Below are positions 44,739 through 54,107 of a stretch of DNA of 64,000 bases, in pieces. The notes under the pieces are model-generated. The model was not told the origin of the DNA. It saw only the letters and a list, made by a program, of their open reading frames with translations, and made no database searches. The first letter of the stretch is position 1, and each line of letters starts with the position of its first letter. A program made the translations under genes and the position numbers. Source of the stretch: Sphingomonas pseudosanguinis (GTDB taxonomy: Bacteria > Pseudomonadota > Alphaproteobacteria > Sphingomonadales > Sphingomonadaceae); the NCBI RefSeq assembly GCF_014196255.1, contig NZ_JACIDH010000015.1, positions 1 through 64,000 of the forward strand, read 5' to 3'.

Positions 44739-45950
44739 TCACCAGCTCCACAGAGTGCCGTCCTCCAGACGGTTCACCGGCAGATAGGCGCGCTTATAGG
44801 GGTGGGCCGCTGCGCGCTCCTCGTCGATCGACACGCCCAGACCGGGGGCGTCGCCGGGGTGCATCATCCCGTCCTCGAACCGGTAATGATGCGGGAAGAC
44901 GGCGTCGGTCTCCTCGGTATGCGGCATATGCTCCTGAATGCCGAAATTGGGGACCGACAGCCCGAAATGCAGCGCCGCCGCCATCGTCACCGGCGACAGG
45001 TCGGTCGCGCCGTGGCAGCCCGTGCGCACCTGATACAGGTCGGCGAGCGCGGCGATCCGCCGCAAATGGGTCAAGCCACCGGCATGGACGACGGTCGCGC
45101 GGATATAGTCGATCAGCTGGTTCTCGATCAGATGCTTGGCATCCCAGATCGAGTTGAACACCTCACCCACCGCGATCGGCGTCGTGCTGTGCTGACGGAT
45201 CAGGCGGAAGCTGTCCTGATTTTCCGCCGGCGTCGCATCCTCGATCCAGAAAGGACGATAGGGCTCCAGATCCTTGCCCAGCCGCGCCGCTTCGATCGGG
45301 GTCAGGCGGTGGTGGACGTCGTGGAGCAGGTGGACGTCCCAGCCCAATGCCTCGCGCGCCGCCGCGAACAGTTCGGGGACGACGCGCAGATATTTCTCGG
45401 TCGACCAGACGCTCTCGCTCGGCAGGTCGGCATCGGCGGGTTCGTAACGCTGGCCCGCCTTCGCTACGCCATAGGTGGAGGCCAGCCCCGGCACGCCGCA
45501 TTGCAGGCGGATCGCGCGATAGCCTTCGTCGCGGTGACGGATCGCGGTCTCGATCGTATCCTCAATGATCGTACCATTGGCGTGGCAATAGACCAGGCAC
45601 CCCTCACGCGCCGCGCCGCCCAGCAGCTGATAAATGGGCAGCCCGGCGACCTTGCCCTTGATGTCCCACAGCGCCATGTCGACTGCCGCGATCGCAGTCA
45701 TCGTCACCGGCCCGCGTCGCCAATAGGCACCCTTGTAGAGATATTGCCATATGTCCTCGATCCGGTGCGCATCGCGACCGATCAGGCACGGAATGACATG
45801 ATCCTGGAGATAGCTGGCGACCGCCAGTTCGCGGCCGTTGAGCGTCGCATCGCCCAGGCCGGTGGTGCCGTCGTCGCATTCGATCTTCAGCGTGACGAAG
45901 TTGCGCCCCGGCGATGTGACGATCAGGCGGGCGGCGATGATCTTGGGCAT
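44739..45950 (-). CDS. manD: D-mannonate dehydratase ManD (enolase superfamily)
   Basis: The 403-aa enolase-superfamily protein matches the ManD type. Features are [21 protein letters not shown] near the start, the metal-ligand Asp/Glu strand [36 protein letters not shown] and [13 protein letters not shown]. ManD dehydrates D-mannonate to 2-keto-3-deoxygluconate, the third step of glucuronate breakdown after UxaC and UxuB (not in the window). ATG 45950 ([11 protein letters not shown]) is chosen over a longer frame because the family starts there. It is divergent from the alpha-glucuronidase gene. Confidence 0.92.
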   Translation of the reverse strand: MPKIIAARLIVTSPGRNFVTLKIECDDGTTGLGDATLNGRELAVASYLQDHVIPCLIGRDAHRIEDIWQYLYKGAYWRRGPVTMTAIAAVDMALWDIKGKVAGLPIYQLLGGAAREGCLVYCHANGTIIEDTIETAIRHRDEGYRAIRLQCGVPGLASTYGVAKAGQRYEPADADLPSESVWSTEKYLRVVPELFAAAREALGWDVHLLHDVHHRLTPIEAARLGKDLEPYRPFWIEDATPAENQDSFRLIRQHSTTPIAVGEVFNSIWDAKHLIENQLIDYIRATVVHAGGLTHLRRIAALADLYQVRTGCHGATDLSPVTMAAALHFGLSVPNFGIQEHMPHTEETDAVFPHHYRFEDGMMHPGDAPGLGVSIDEERAAAHPYKRAYLPVNRLEDGTLWSW

Positions 45951-46157
45951 GGAAGGACGTCCTTCAGACGATGACGGGGATGCGCCCCGCAACGGCGCGC
46001 GCGACCCGACGGTCGGACACGATCCGCGACGATACCGCGCTCGGAAACGGAGATGGCACGGGAGCGGCGGGCCGCGACACGGCGCGGTCAAGGCGATCAG
46101 CCTGCACGGACATTCCGGCCCCTCCTGTTGCGACAGCGGCGTTCAACCGGCTTGCCA

Positions 46158-46170
46158 ATTGGTCTGACAG
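46158..46170. promoter_or_regulatory. Putative operator motif between manD and aguA
   Basis: ATTGGTCTGACAG lies 60 bases before the alpha-glucuronidase start. Similar sequences occur twice upstream of the downstream receptor gene (48475-48488 and, reversed, 48496-48510), suggesting shared control by an unseen GntR-type hexuronate regulator. Confidence 0.35.
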
Positions 46171-46229
46171 CATTACCATTATGTGCGAATGTCGGCTTGT
46201 CAATCGCCGGCCCCTTGGGAGAGCGCGGA

Positions 46230-48323
46230 ATGAAGGCTTGGCGATCATTGGCCAGCAGCTTGGCCATATCACTGTTTTTTATGCCTATTTCTGCATTTGC
46301 CGACGATGGCTATGGCCTTTGGCTCAAGGCGCCTAAAAAATCGGTCAGGCAGATCGCTATTTCTCGGTCAGGAGACTCTTCAACCCTAGTGCTGGCGCAG
46401 ACGGAATTGGAGCGTGCGCTGCCGGCCGGTCTGCCGCCGATCCTGCTGGCGACGGCCGCGACTCCGTCCGTCGCCGCACTGCGCCTGCCGTTCGAGGGAC
46501 TGGGGCCCGAAGGGTATCTGGTCCGAACGGTGACCTTGAATGGTCGGCCCACGCTGCTGATCGCGGGCAATGGCGACAAGGGCGCGCTGTACGGAGCGTT
46601 CGCCCTGATCCGCCATTTGGCCACCACGCCGTTCGCCGACACCCTCTCGCTGAGCTCGGCACCCAGGGTCAAGTTGCGTGTGCTGAACCATTGGGACAAT
46701 CTCGATGGCTCGATCGAGCGTGGCTATGCCGGCCAGTCGCTGTGGGACTGGTGGACGCTCCCCGATTTTCGCGATCCGCGCTACACCGATTATGCGCGCG
46801 CCAATGCCTCGATCGGAATCAACGGCACCGTCCTCAACAACGTCAACGCCAAGGCAGACAGCCTGACCGCGCCCTATATCGCCAAGGCGGCGGCACTGGC
46901 GGACGTGTTCCGTCCCTGGGGCATCAAGGTCTATCTCTCGGTCCGCTTCTCCGCGCCGATCGAGTTGGGCGGGCTGAAGACCGCCGATCCGCGCGATCCG
47001 GCGGTGGCGGCCTGGTGGAAGGCAAAGGCGGACGAAATTTACCGCGCCATCCCCGATTTCGGTGGCTTTCTGGTCAAGGCGAACAGCGAGGGCCAGCCCG
47101 GCCCTCGCGACTATGGCGCCAGCCATGCCGATGGCGCCAACATGCTGGCCGCCGCGGTCAAGCCCCATGACGGCATCGTGATGTGGCGCGCCTTCGTCTA
47201 TGCCGAGACGGACCCCGAGGATCGCGCGAAGCAGGCCTATACCGAGTTCAAGCCGCTCGACGGCAAATTCGCCGACAATGTGCTGGTGCAGGTGAAGAAC
47301 GGCGCGATCGATTTCCAGCCGCGCGAGCCTTTCCACCCGTTGTTCGGCGCCATGCCACGCACGCCGCTGATGATCGAGTTCCAGATCACCAAGGAGTATC
47401 TCGACTTCGCGACCCACCTCGCCTATCTCGGTCCACTTTTCACCGAGGTGCTGGACGCCAAAACGGGACAGAAGCGGGGCGAGACCGTCGCCGACGTCGT
47501 CGATGGCCAAGCCGAGGGGCATAAATTGTCGGGCATGGCGGGCGTCGCCAATATCGGGCGTGACCGCGACTGGAGCGGATCGACCTTCAACCAGGCCAAT
47601 TGGTACGCCTTCGGCCGGTTGGCCTGGGACCCCGACCTGTCGGCCGAGGCGATCGCGCGGGCCTGGGCGGCGGAGACGTTCGGCAATGACCGCCAGGTCG
47701 TCGATACCGTCACCGCGATGATGATGGGCTCGCGCGAGGCGGTGGTGGACTATACCGGCGCGCTAGGCCTCGCGCACCTGATGGCGACGGGGCATCATTA
47801 TGGACCCGGTCCCTGGGTCGCCGATCTGGCCCGGCCCGAATGGAATCCCGTCTATTACCATCGCGCCGATGCCGCCGGGATCGGTTTCGACCGGACCACG
47901 AGCGGCAGCAACGCGGTCGGCCAATATGCCGGGCCGGTTGCCCGGGCCTTCGCCAAGCCGGAGACGACGCCTGAGTCGATGCTGCTATGGTTCCACCACC
48001 TGCCCTGGGATCGCCGCATGGCGGATGGGCGGACGCTGTGGGAGGATCTGGTCGGCCATTATGATCGCGGCGTCGCCTATGTCGGGCGGATGCGCCAGCA
48101 ATGGGACAGCCTGAAGGGCAAGGTGGATGCCGAAATCTGGCAGAAGACCGCGACCTATCTCGCGATCCAGGAGCGCGAAGCGCGCTGGTGGCGCGATGCC
48201 AGCCTGGCCTATTGGATGTCGGTGAACCACCGGCCGCTCCCCGCTGGCGTTCGGCCGCCCGAGCACGATCTGGCGTGGTACAAGGCCCAGCATTTCCCTT
48301 ACGCGCCGGGGCAGGCGCACTGA
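46230..48323 (+). CDS. aguA: Alpha-glucuronidase, GH67
   Basis: ATG 46230 gives a 697-aa product with a signal peptide (MKAWRSLASSLAISLFFMPISAFA), so it works in the periplasm. The GH67 core is clear: RVLNHWDNLDGSIERGYAG, LVKANSEGQPGPRDYGASHADGANMLA, WRAFVYAE, and QITKEYLDFATHLAYLGPLF with the catalytic acids in the TIM barrel. It removes 4-O-methylglucuronate from the ends of xylo-oligosaccharides. Product feeds the manD-MFS pathway encoded divergently. Confidence 0.93.
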   Translation: MKAWRSLASSLAISLFFMPISAFADDGYGLWLKAPKKSVRQIAISRSGDSSTLVLAQTELERALPAGLPPILLATAATPSVAALRLPFEGLGPEGYLVRTVTLNGRPTLLIAGNGDKGALYGAFALIRHLATTPFADTLSLSSAPRVKLRVLNHWDNLDGSIERGYAGQSLWDWWTLPDFRDPRYTDYARANASIGINGTVLNNVNAKADSLTAPYIAKAAALADVFRPWGIKVYLSVRFSAPIELGGLKTADPRDPAVAAWWKAKADEIYRAIPDFGGFLVKANSEGQPGPRDYGASHADGANMLAAAVKPHDGIVMWRAFVYAETDPEDRAKQAYTEFKPLDGKFADNVLVQVKNGAIDFQPREPFHPLFGAMPRTPLMIEFQITKEYLDFATHLAYLGPLFTEVLDAKTGQKRGETVADVVDGQAEGHKLSGMAGVANIGRDRDWSGSTFNQANWYAFGRLAWDPDLSAEAIARAWAAETFGNDRQVVDTVTAMMMGSREAVVDYTGALGLAHLMATGHHYGPGPWVADLARPEWNPVYYHRADAAGIGFDRTTSGSNAVGQYAGPVARAFAKPETTPESMLLWFHHLPWDRRMADGRTLWEDLVGHYDRGVAYVGRMRQQWDSLKGKVDAEIWQKTATYLAIQEREARWWRDASLAYWMSVNHRPLPAGVRPPEHDLAWYKAQHFPYAPGQAH

Positions 48324-48712
48324 CCAATGACGGGGGCGAGTCGAGGCCGATCGGGGCCGCCGACGCGCCCCCTTCGCTTACGGATCGATTGCAATTCTTT
48401 CTGTCACCTTAAAATCGATGCCCGGTATTTCAGACACATGCCGCCCCGACAGCCAGTCAATACAGTTTTTCACGTTGGCCTAACCAATTTTTATTGACCG
48501 CCTGACCAATAAGCGTAACGATACCGCTATCAACGATCCGCGTCAGGCGGTCATGGTAAGGGGGGTAGCGGAATGGCTTCGACAGTCGCGTCGTGCGTGC
48601 ATGGCCCCTGCCCTATCCGGCCCTGATCCGACCCGGCCACCCGATTCTACCGTCAAAAGAATATTCCCGCATGTCGCGACGAACGGCAGCGGACCGACAG
48701 AGAGGACCTGAG
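48324..48712. promoter_or_regulatory. Regulatory stretch before the first TonB-dependent receptor
   Basis: No gene is visible. The stretch holds TTGG-CCTAA-CCAA (48475-48487), a second motif of that kind reversed at 48496-48510 (CCTGACCAAT), and GATACCGCTATCA (48520-48532), which resembles LacI-family operators (TGATACCGGTATCA type). The receptor's ribosome site is at 48700-48706. Confidence 0.45.
48520..48532. promoter_or_regulatory. LacI-type operator-like dyad upstream of the first receptor
   Basis: GATACCGCTATCA shows a CG centre with near-symmetric GATA/TATC arms, as in LacI-family operators. It is 180 bases upstream of the receptor start. The window's LacI gene (57097-58128) is the closest candidate regulator, but the operator differs from that at 62272. 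Confidence 0.4.
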
Positions 48713-51700
48713 ATGAAGCCCCTGCCCCCTGCGCGCCTTCCCCATATGCGCCTCCGCCGTATCGCCCTGCTCTGTGCCACGGCCGCCGGGGCGATGAGCG
48801 CCTCGACCGTCATGGCGCAGGCGGTACCGCCGCCGCAGGAGCAGGTCCCCGCCGATGGTCAGGACAATGGCCCCGCGACGCCCCCCGCCCCGCAGGTCGA
48901 TGCGACCCAGGGCACGTCGAGCGAGGACATCGTCGTCACCGGCTATCGCTCGAGCCTGGCCAAGTCGACCAACGCCAAGCGCGCGTCGACCGGCTTCACC
49001 GACTCGATCTTCGCCGAGGACATCGGCAAGTTCCCGGACACCAACATCGCGGAGTCGTTCAACCGTATTCCGGGCGTCACCATCACCCGCGACGTGACCG
49101 GCGAAGGCACCAACGTCGCCATTCGCGGCCTGGGGTCGAACTTCACCAACGTCACGCTGAACGGCGCGCCGATCGCGGTCGCCTCCTCGGGTGCGACCGA
49201 CGCGCAGGGCACCGACCGCTCGGTCGATCTCAGCTTCTTCCCGACCGACCTGTTCACCAAGCTGACCGTCAACAAGAGCTATACTGCCGACCTGTTGGAG
49301 GGCGGCGCGGCCGGCAATATCGACCTGCGTTCGGCGCGGCCCTTCGATCGCACCGGACCGTTCCTCGCCTATAATATCCAGGGGTCCAGACAGACGCCCG
49401 AAGACCGGATCGGCGCACGCGGCTCGCTGATCGGCAGCTGGCGCAACGATACGGTCGGCATCCTCGCCGGCGTGTCGGCGCAGCGCCTGTTCACCGACAC
49501 GCGCGGTTTCGAGACGATCGGCTATACCAATCCGGCGCTGACTGCGGCCCAGTGCGGTGCGACCAGCGGCTGCAACAGCACCGGCGGCGGCAATTGGACG
49601 ATTCCGTCGACGGTGCCGGTCGGCGCGGGCGGCGGGCTGGTCCCGGGCACGGTGATCGACCGCGCCTTCCTGCTCGCCAACAATCCGGGCGCGAGCATCC
49701 AGCAGATCGACAACGGCCTGTTGCCGCGCCTGGGCCGCGTCACCAGCATTCGTGGCCCCCGCGACCGCGTGAACGCGATCGTCAGCGCCGAGTATCGCCC
49801 GACCGACACGCTGCATTTCTATGTCGATGGCCTGTACGGCTATAAGCAGAACGAGCTGACGCGTGAGAACATGGCGTGGATCGTGCGCAACGGCGCGATC
49901 ATCCCGACCAACCTGACCTTCGACAAGTCGGATTGCAGCGCGGGCTGCACGGTCACCGGCGGCACCTTCGCCAACGCGCAGTTCTTCAACGAATTCCGCC
50001 CCTATACCGAGACGACGCACCTCTGGAGCGTCAATCCCGGCGGCGAGTGGGAGATCAACGACAAGCTGAAGTTCAACTTCCAGGGCAATTACGCCCGGTC
50101 GACCTTCCACCGCGAAAGCCCGACCGTCGGCATGACCACGCCGCTGGGCGTCGGCAATACCGTCACCTTCTCGACCAATGGCGGCATCCCGACGATCAAG
50201 AGCGCGCTGGACCTGAACGATCCGAAGAATTTCGGCTGGTATGCCGGCAGCCGCGTCAACCTGCAGGACGAGCGTCGCCTGAACATCAACAAGGGCCTGC
50301 GCGGCGACCTGACCTGGGGCGACACCGCGCTGAACCTGAAGGTCGGCGGCGCCTATGACGACACATCGCGCCGTATTCGCGGCTTCGACAACAGCCAGTA
50401 TTGGCAGAATGCGGTCTGCGGCAACAATCCCAACGTCGCCGTCCCCTCACCCAACTCGCAGCCGCCCTGCGAGGGCCGGAACGCGCCGGGCGCGGCGCCT
50501 GCGGGCTATCCGACCTATCCGGGCTATGGCACCGGCTTCAGCTCGGGCATGAGCGGCCCGGTCAGCTATGGCGGCTCGCTGATCCCCAACAGTGCGGCCC
50601 CGAGCTATTTGTCGCCGGGGCCGGCCGGCTTCGTGACGGTCAACTGGCCCGCCTTTGCCAAGGCCAGCAACTACCAGTTCTTCCACGACAACGCGCCCGA
50701 GAATGGCGGCGCGAACACCGGTGCCAGCGCGGGCTTCATCCGCGAGGTCGTGAAGTCGGCCTTTGCGACCGTCAACGGCGCGCAGGAACTGGGCGGCAAC
50801 ACGCTGCGCTTCAATGTCGGCCTGCGTTACGTCAACACGATCCAGACGATCTCGGGCCGCGTCTCGCTTCCCGATCCGCGCAACACGACCGCCAACGGCG
50901 GAACGCTGCCCGATGGCAGCCGCTATCCGAGCATCATCAACATCGCCGAGACGCGCAACGTCTATTCGGAATGGCTGCCCGCCGCGACCTTCGCCTATGA
51001 CATCGGCGAACATGCGGTGGTCCGCGTCGCGGGTTCGCGCACCATGACCCGACCCGACCCCTCGGCGCAGCTGCCGGGCATCAACTTCGGCGCGCCATCG
51101 GCCGACCAGGCCTCGATCGGCAATCCGGCGCTCGCACCCTATCTGTCGACCAATCTCGACCTCGGTTTCGAATATTATACCGGCCGCGAGGGCGTGATCA
51201 GCTTCAACGCGTTCCGCAAGTCGCTGGAAGGGTTCACCACCACCGCGATCTCGACGGTGCCCTTTTCGAACCTGGCGCAATATGGCATCACCTATGACAC
51301 GCTGAACCCGACGCAGCAGATCGCGATCAACGCACGCGGCGGTCCGGGCTCGGCGCAGGTGCAGGTGACGTCGCAGGTCAACGTGCCCAACAAGCTGACC
51401 ATCAACGGCCTGGAATTCCAGTGGGTTCAGCCGCTCGACTTCCTGACCCGGTCGCTCGGCATCACCGGCTTCGGCTTCAATGCCAACGCCACGATCGTCG
51501 ACCAGCGCAGCGACGGCCCCGCCATCGCGTTCGGCGTGGCGCCATTCACGTACAACATCACCGCCTATTACGAAAAGAACGGCGTGATGCTGCGTGTCGC
51601 CACCACCTCGCGTCAGGGCGCGCAGAACAGCGGCGCGGCGCAGAACGGCATCCCGGCGGCGGCGCTGTTCGGCACCGACTATACCACCTACGACTTCTCG

Positions 51701-51874
51701 TCGGCCTTCGACCTCGACAAGATCTTCGGAATCGCGGGCGCGCCGCAGCTGACCATCAACGTCGCGAACTTCACCAATTCGACGCTGCGCTCCTACTTCC
51801 AGTTCGAGAATGCGACCTTCACCCAGTACAAGCCGGGTCGCCAGTTCCTGATCGGTCTGCGCGGCACCTTCTAA
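48713..51874 (+). CDS. TonB-dependent receptor, glucuronoxylo-oligosaccharide type
   Basis: ATG 48713 (ribosome site GAGAGGA) gives a 1053-aa outer-membrane protein with a signal peptide ending SASTVMAQA, a TonB-box-proximal DIVVTGYRSSLAKS, a plug domain (SIFAEDIGKFPDTNIAESFN, then RIPGVTITRD) and a long beta-barrel ending FLIGLRGTF. The receptor takes up oligosaccharides with TonB energy. The plug resembles the sphingomonad/Caulobacter xylan-type family. Placement after aguA suggests aldouronic acids as ligand. A GNRA-loop terminator follows it. Confidence 0.9.
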   Translation: MKPLPPARLPHMRLRRIALLCATAAGAMSASTVMAQAVPPPQEQVPADGQDNGPATPPAPQVDATQGTSSEDIVVTGYRSSLAKSTNAKRASTGFTDSIFAEDIGKFPDTNIAESFNRIPGVTITRDVTGEGTNVAIRGLGSNFTNVTLNGAPIAVASSGATDAQGTDRSVDLSFFPTDLFTKLTVNKSYTADLLEGGAAGNIDLRSARPFDRTGPFLAYNIQGSRQTPEDRIGARGSLIGSWRNDTVGILAGVSAQRLFTDTRGFETIGYTNPALTAAQCGATSGCNSTGGGNWTIPSTVPVGAGGGLVPGTVIDRAFLLANNPGASIQQIDNGLLPRLGRVTSIRGPRDRVNAIVSAEYRPTDTLHFYVDGLYGYKQNELTRENMAWIVRNGAIIPTNLTFDKSDCSAGCTVTGGTFANAQFFNEFRPYTETTHLWSVNPGGEWEINDKLKFNFQGNYARSTFHRESPTVGMTTPLGVGNTVTFSTNGGIPTIKSALDLNDPKNFGWYAGSRVNLQDERRLNINKGLRGDLTWGDTALNLKVGGAYDDTSRRIRGFDNSQYWQNAVCGNNPNVAVPSPNSQPPCEGRNAPGAAPAGYPTYPGYGTGFSSGMSGPVSYGGSLIPNSAAPSYLSPGPAGFVTVNWPAFAKASNYQFFHDNAPENGGANTGASAGFIREVVKSAFATVNGAQELGGNTLRFNVGLRYVNTIQTISGRVSLPDPRNTTANGGTLPDGSRYPSIINIAETRNVYSEWLPAATFAYDIGEHAVVRVAGSRTMTRPDPSAQLPGINFGAPSADQASIGNPALAPYLSTNLDLGFEYYTGREGVISFNAFRKSLEGFTTTAISTVPFSNLAQYGITYDTLNPTQQIAINARGGPGSAQVQVTSQVNVPNKLTINGLEFQWVQPLDFLTRSLGITGFGFNANATIVDQRSDGPAIAFGVAPFTYNITAYYEKNGVMLRVATTSRQGAQNSGAAQNGIPAAALFGTDYTTYDFSSAFDLDKIFGIAGAPQLTINVANFTNSTLRSYFQFENATFTQYKPGRQFLIGLRGTF

Positions 51875-51901
51875 GCCCCTTCCCTCAACGTTCCCCCCTC
51901 C

Positions 51902-51930
51902 GGCCCCGGCGCAAGCTGGGGCCTTTTTTT
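51902..51930 (+). terminator. Rho-independent terminator after the first TonB-dependent receptor
   Basis: GGCCCCGGC (51902-51910) pairs with GCTGGGGCC (51915-51923), nine pairs with one G-U, around a GCAA tetraloop, followed by seven T. Confidence 0.9.
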
Positions 51931-52146
51931 ATGCCGGCGATAGGGTGCGCGCACCCCCGGCATTTCACCATGCTCCTCAATACTTTATCGCAAATCCGAC
52001 ACCCCGTCGAGCGACGGCAAGGTAATGGCACGACGATCCCATGGATAGCGCTCACCACGATAAGTAAAAACGCCCTATTGGCGCAACGTCGAAGCCATCC
52101 TCAGATACGTTCACATCCGTATGTTTGCCGCCTTCAAACGATGATG

Positions 52147-52165
52147 ATAGTTTTTTCAAAACTAT
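52147..52165. promoter_or_regulatory. AT-rich dyad just upstream of the RTX lipase
   Basis: ATAGTTTT (52147-52154) and AAAACTAT (52158-52165) form a perfect dyad with a 3-base spacer, 26 bases before the start. It may be an operator or part of the promoter. Confidence 0.35.
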
Positions 52166-52190
52166 ACTGATTCTCTAGGGAGAGATCGCG

Positions 52191-54068
52191 ATGGGCATGT
52201 TCGATTATCGTCGATATTCCGTTACGGAATCCGCGGAATTGGCCAACACCTCGTTGCAGCTGGCGACCTATGGACAGCTCGACCGGATTTTCGGTTTGCC
52301 GGTCGCGCGGCTGGCCAATGCGTTCGGCGACATCCTGCCGCCCGGCGCCACCGCCAATCGCATCCACGTCGCCTTGCCCCCCGGCTGGTCCGATGTCGGA
52401 CCGGCGGCGCTGGGGCTGGGTCCGGAATCGGTCGACAGCGACGGCTATAACATCATTCCCAGCCCGCTGACCGGGCGGACCTATTCGGGGCCGCAGGCCA
52501 AGATCTATGAGGAGCGCGATGCCGGGGGCCATGTCACCCGACTGTCGGTTACCTTCGCCGGCACCAACTCGCCCGCCGACCTCCCCGATTACACCCAGCT
52601 CAACAGCGGCGAGATCGCCCCTGCGATGGACCAGCTGCTCTCGGCGGTCCGCGACTATGCGCTCCGCCACGGCCTGGGTGCCGACGACGTCATCGTCACC
52701 GGCTATTCGCTGGGGGCGGCCTATACCAATATCATGGCCAAATATGCCGACACGCTGGCCGGCGGTTTCTTCGCCGACAGCAGCTATGTCGCACATGCGG
52801 TCCCCTATACCTATGAAGGCGACGACCGGGTTCTGAACATCGGGTTCGAGAACGACGTCGTCCACCAGGCGGCCGGCAATTTCGACTCGCTCGGTGAGGC
52901 GGTGGCCGCCGCGCCCGGCCTGATCGGGCAGGACTATGCGCTGGGGTCGTCGACCGACAACCTCATCCTGTTCGGCGACGACTATGCCAATCCCGCCTGG
53001 CCCTATGGCCCCTTCGCGCTCTACAACATCCCCGGAGGCTGGGCTGCGCATGTCGCCGGCGTGAGTTCGGACGCGGTGACGCGGATCACCCAATCGGCCT
53101 TTTACGAGCTGACCTCGCGCGACAGCCTGGTGATCGTCTCCAACCTCAGCGGGGCGACCCGCGATGCCGTGTGGGTCGAGGACCTCGACCGCCCGTCCGA
53201 CCGGCATGGCCATGTCGGCGACTCAGCCTTTCTGATCGGATCGCAATATGGCGACCGGCTGCGCGGCAATGTCGGCAACGACTATATCGACGGCATGGCG
53301 GGCGACGACATCATCCGCCCCGGCACGGGCCAGAACCGCATCGAAGGCGGATTGGGCAGCGATACGCTGGAGTTGTCCGGGTCGATGCGCGACTGGAGCG
53401 TGACGCGCCTGACCGACGGGACCATCGCCTTCTTCTCGCAGAGCTTCGGCTTGAACATCGTCTCGGGCGTCGAGAAAGTGACCTTCCTCGACACCGGCCT
53501 GTGGGGCGGCCGTCACTACACGATCGAGGCCGATCGGCTGGAGGATCAGACCTTCAGCGGTCTGTTCGAGCGCTTCGATCAGGACATCGCCTATACCGGC
53601 GCCAAGCAGGGCACGGCCGGTGCCGATACGCTCAGCGGATCGCGGGTGTTCGGCCTGGGCGGCAACGACACGCTGACCGGCACGAGCGGCAGCGATCTTC
53701 TCTATGGGGGCAGCGGGGACGACCGGCTCGACGGGCGCGGCGGCAATGACCGGATCTATGGCGGCGAAGGCGACGACCGGCTGACCGGTGGTGGCGGTCG
53801 CGACCTCCTCAATGGCGGGCTGGGTGACGATCTGTTCGTCGTCGACGCCAGCCTGCCCGGCCATGTCACTATCGAGGATTTCCGCCTGAGCGATGTCGAG
53901 CGCGATACGATCCGGATCACCAACAGTGGCATTCGTACCATGGCGGAGCTACGCGCCCATGGCGAGCAGACCGCCGATGGCCTGTTGCTGCATCTGGGCG
54001 CGACCGATCTGCTGATCGAACATGCGACCTGGGAGAGCCTGCCGGCCGATGGGCTGTTCCTCGGCTGA
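52191..54068 (+). CDS. RTX-type lipase/esterase secreted by type I secretion
   Basis: The 625-aa protein has an N-terminal alpha/beta-hydrolase domain with the nucleophile motif GYSLGAAY (about residue 180) and a C-terminal region of GGxGxD repeats (LGGNDTLTG, YGGSGDDRLDG, NDRIYGGEGDDRL, GGGRDLLNGGLGDDLF). These bind calcium and mark type I secretion, in line with no N-terminal signal peptide. The organisation matches family I.3 lipases. No secretion genes are next to it. It starts ATG 52191 after AGGGAGAG. Confidence 0.88.
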   Translation: MGMFDYRRYSVTESAELANTSLQLATYGQLDRIFGLPVARLANAFGDILPPGATANRIHVALPPGWSDVGPAALGLGPESVDSDGYNIIPSPLTGRTYSGPQAKIYEERDAGGHVTRLSVTFAGTNSPADLPDYTQLNSGEIAPAMDQLLSAVRDYALRHGLGADDVIVTGYSLGAAYTNIMAKYADTLAGGFFADSSYVAHAVPYTYEGDDRVLNIGFENDVVHQAAGNFDSLGEAVAAAPGLIGQDYALGSSTDNLILFGDDYANPAWPYGPFALYNIPGGWAAHVAGVSSDAVTRITQSAFYELTSRDSLVIVSNLSGATRDAVWVEDLDRPSDRHGHVGDSAFLIGSQYGDRLRGNVGNDYIDGMAGDDIIRPGTGQNRIEGGLGSDTLELSGSMRDWSVTRLTDGTIAFFSQSFGLNIVSGVEKVTFLDTGLWGGRHYTIEADRLEDQTFSGLFERFDQDIAYTGAKQGTAGADTLSGSRVFGLGGNDTLTGTSGSDLLYGGSGDDRLDGRGGNDRIYGGEGDDRLTGGGGRDLLNGGLGDDLFVVDASLPGHVTIEDFRLSDVERDTIRITNSGIRTMAELRAHGEQTADGLLLHLGATDLLIEHATWESLPADGLFLG

Positions 54069-54107
54069 TGCGGGCCATGGGGATCGGCGGCCGGCCGATC
54101 CTCATGG

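Noticed and set aside
44709-45974. 421-codon plus-strand frame opposite manD
   Set aside because: Antisense shadow of a clear enolase-superfamily gene.
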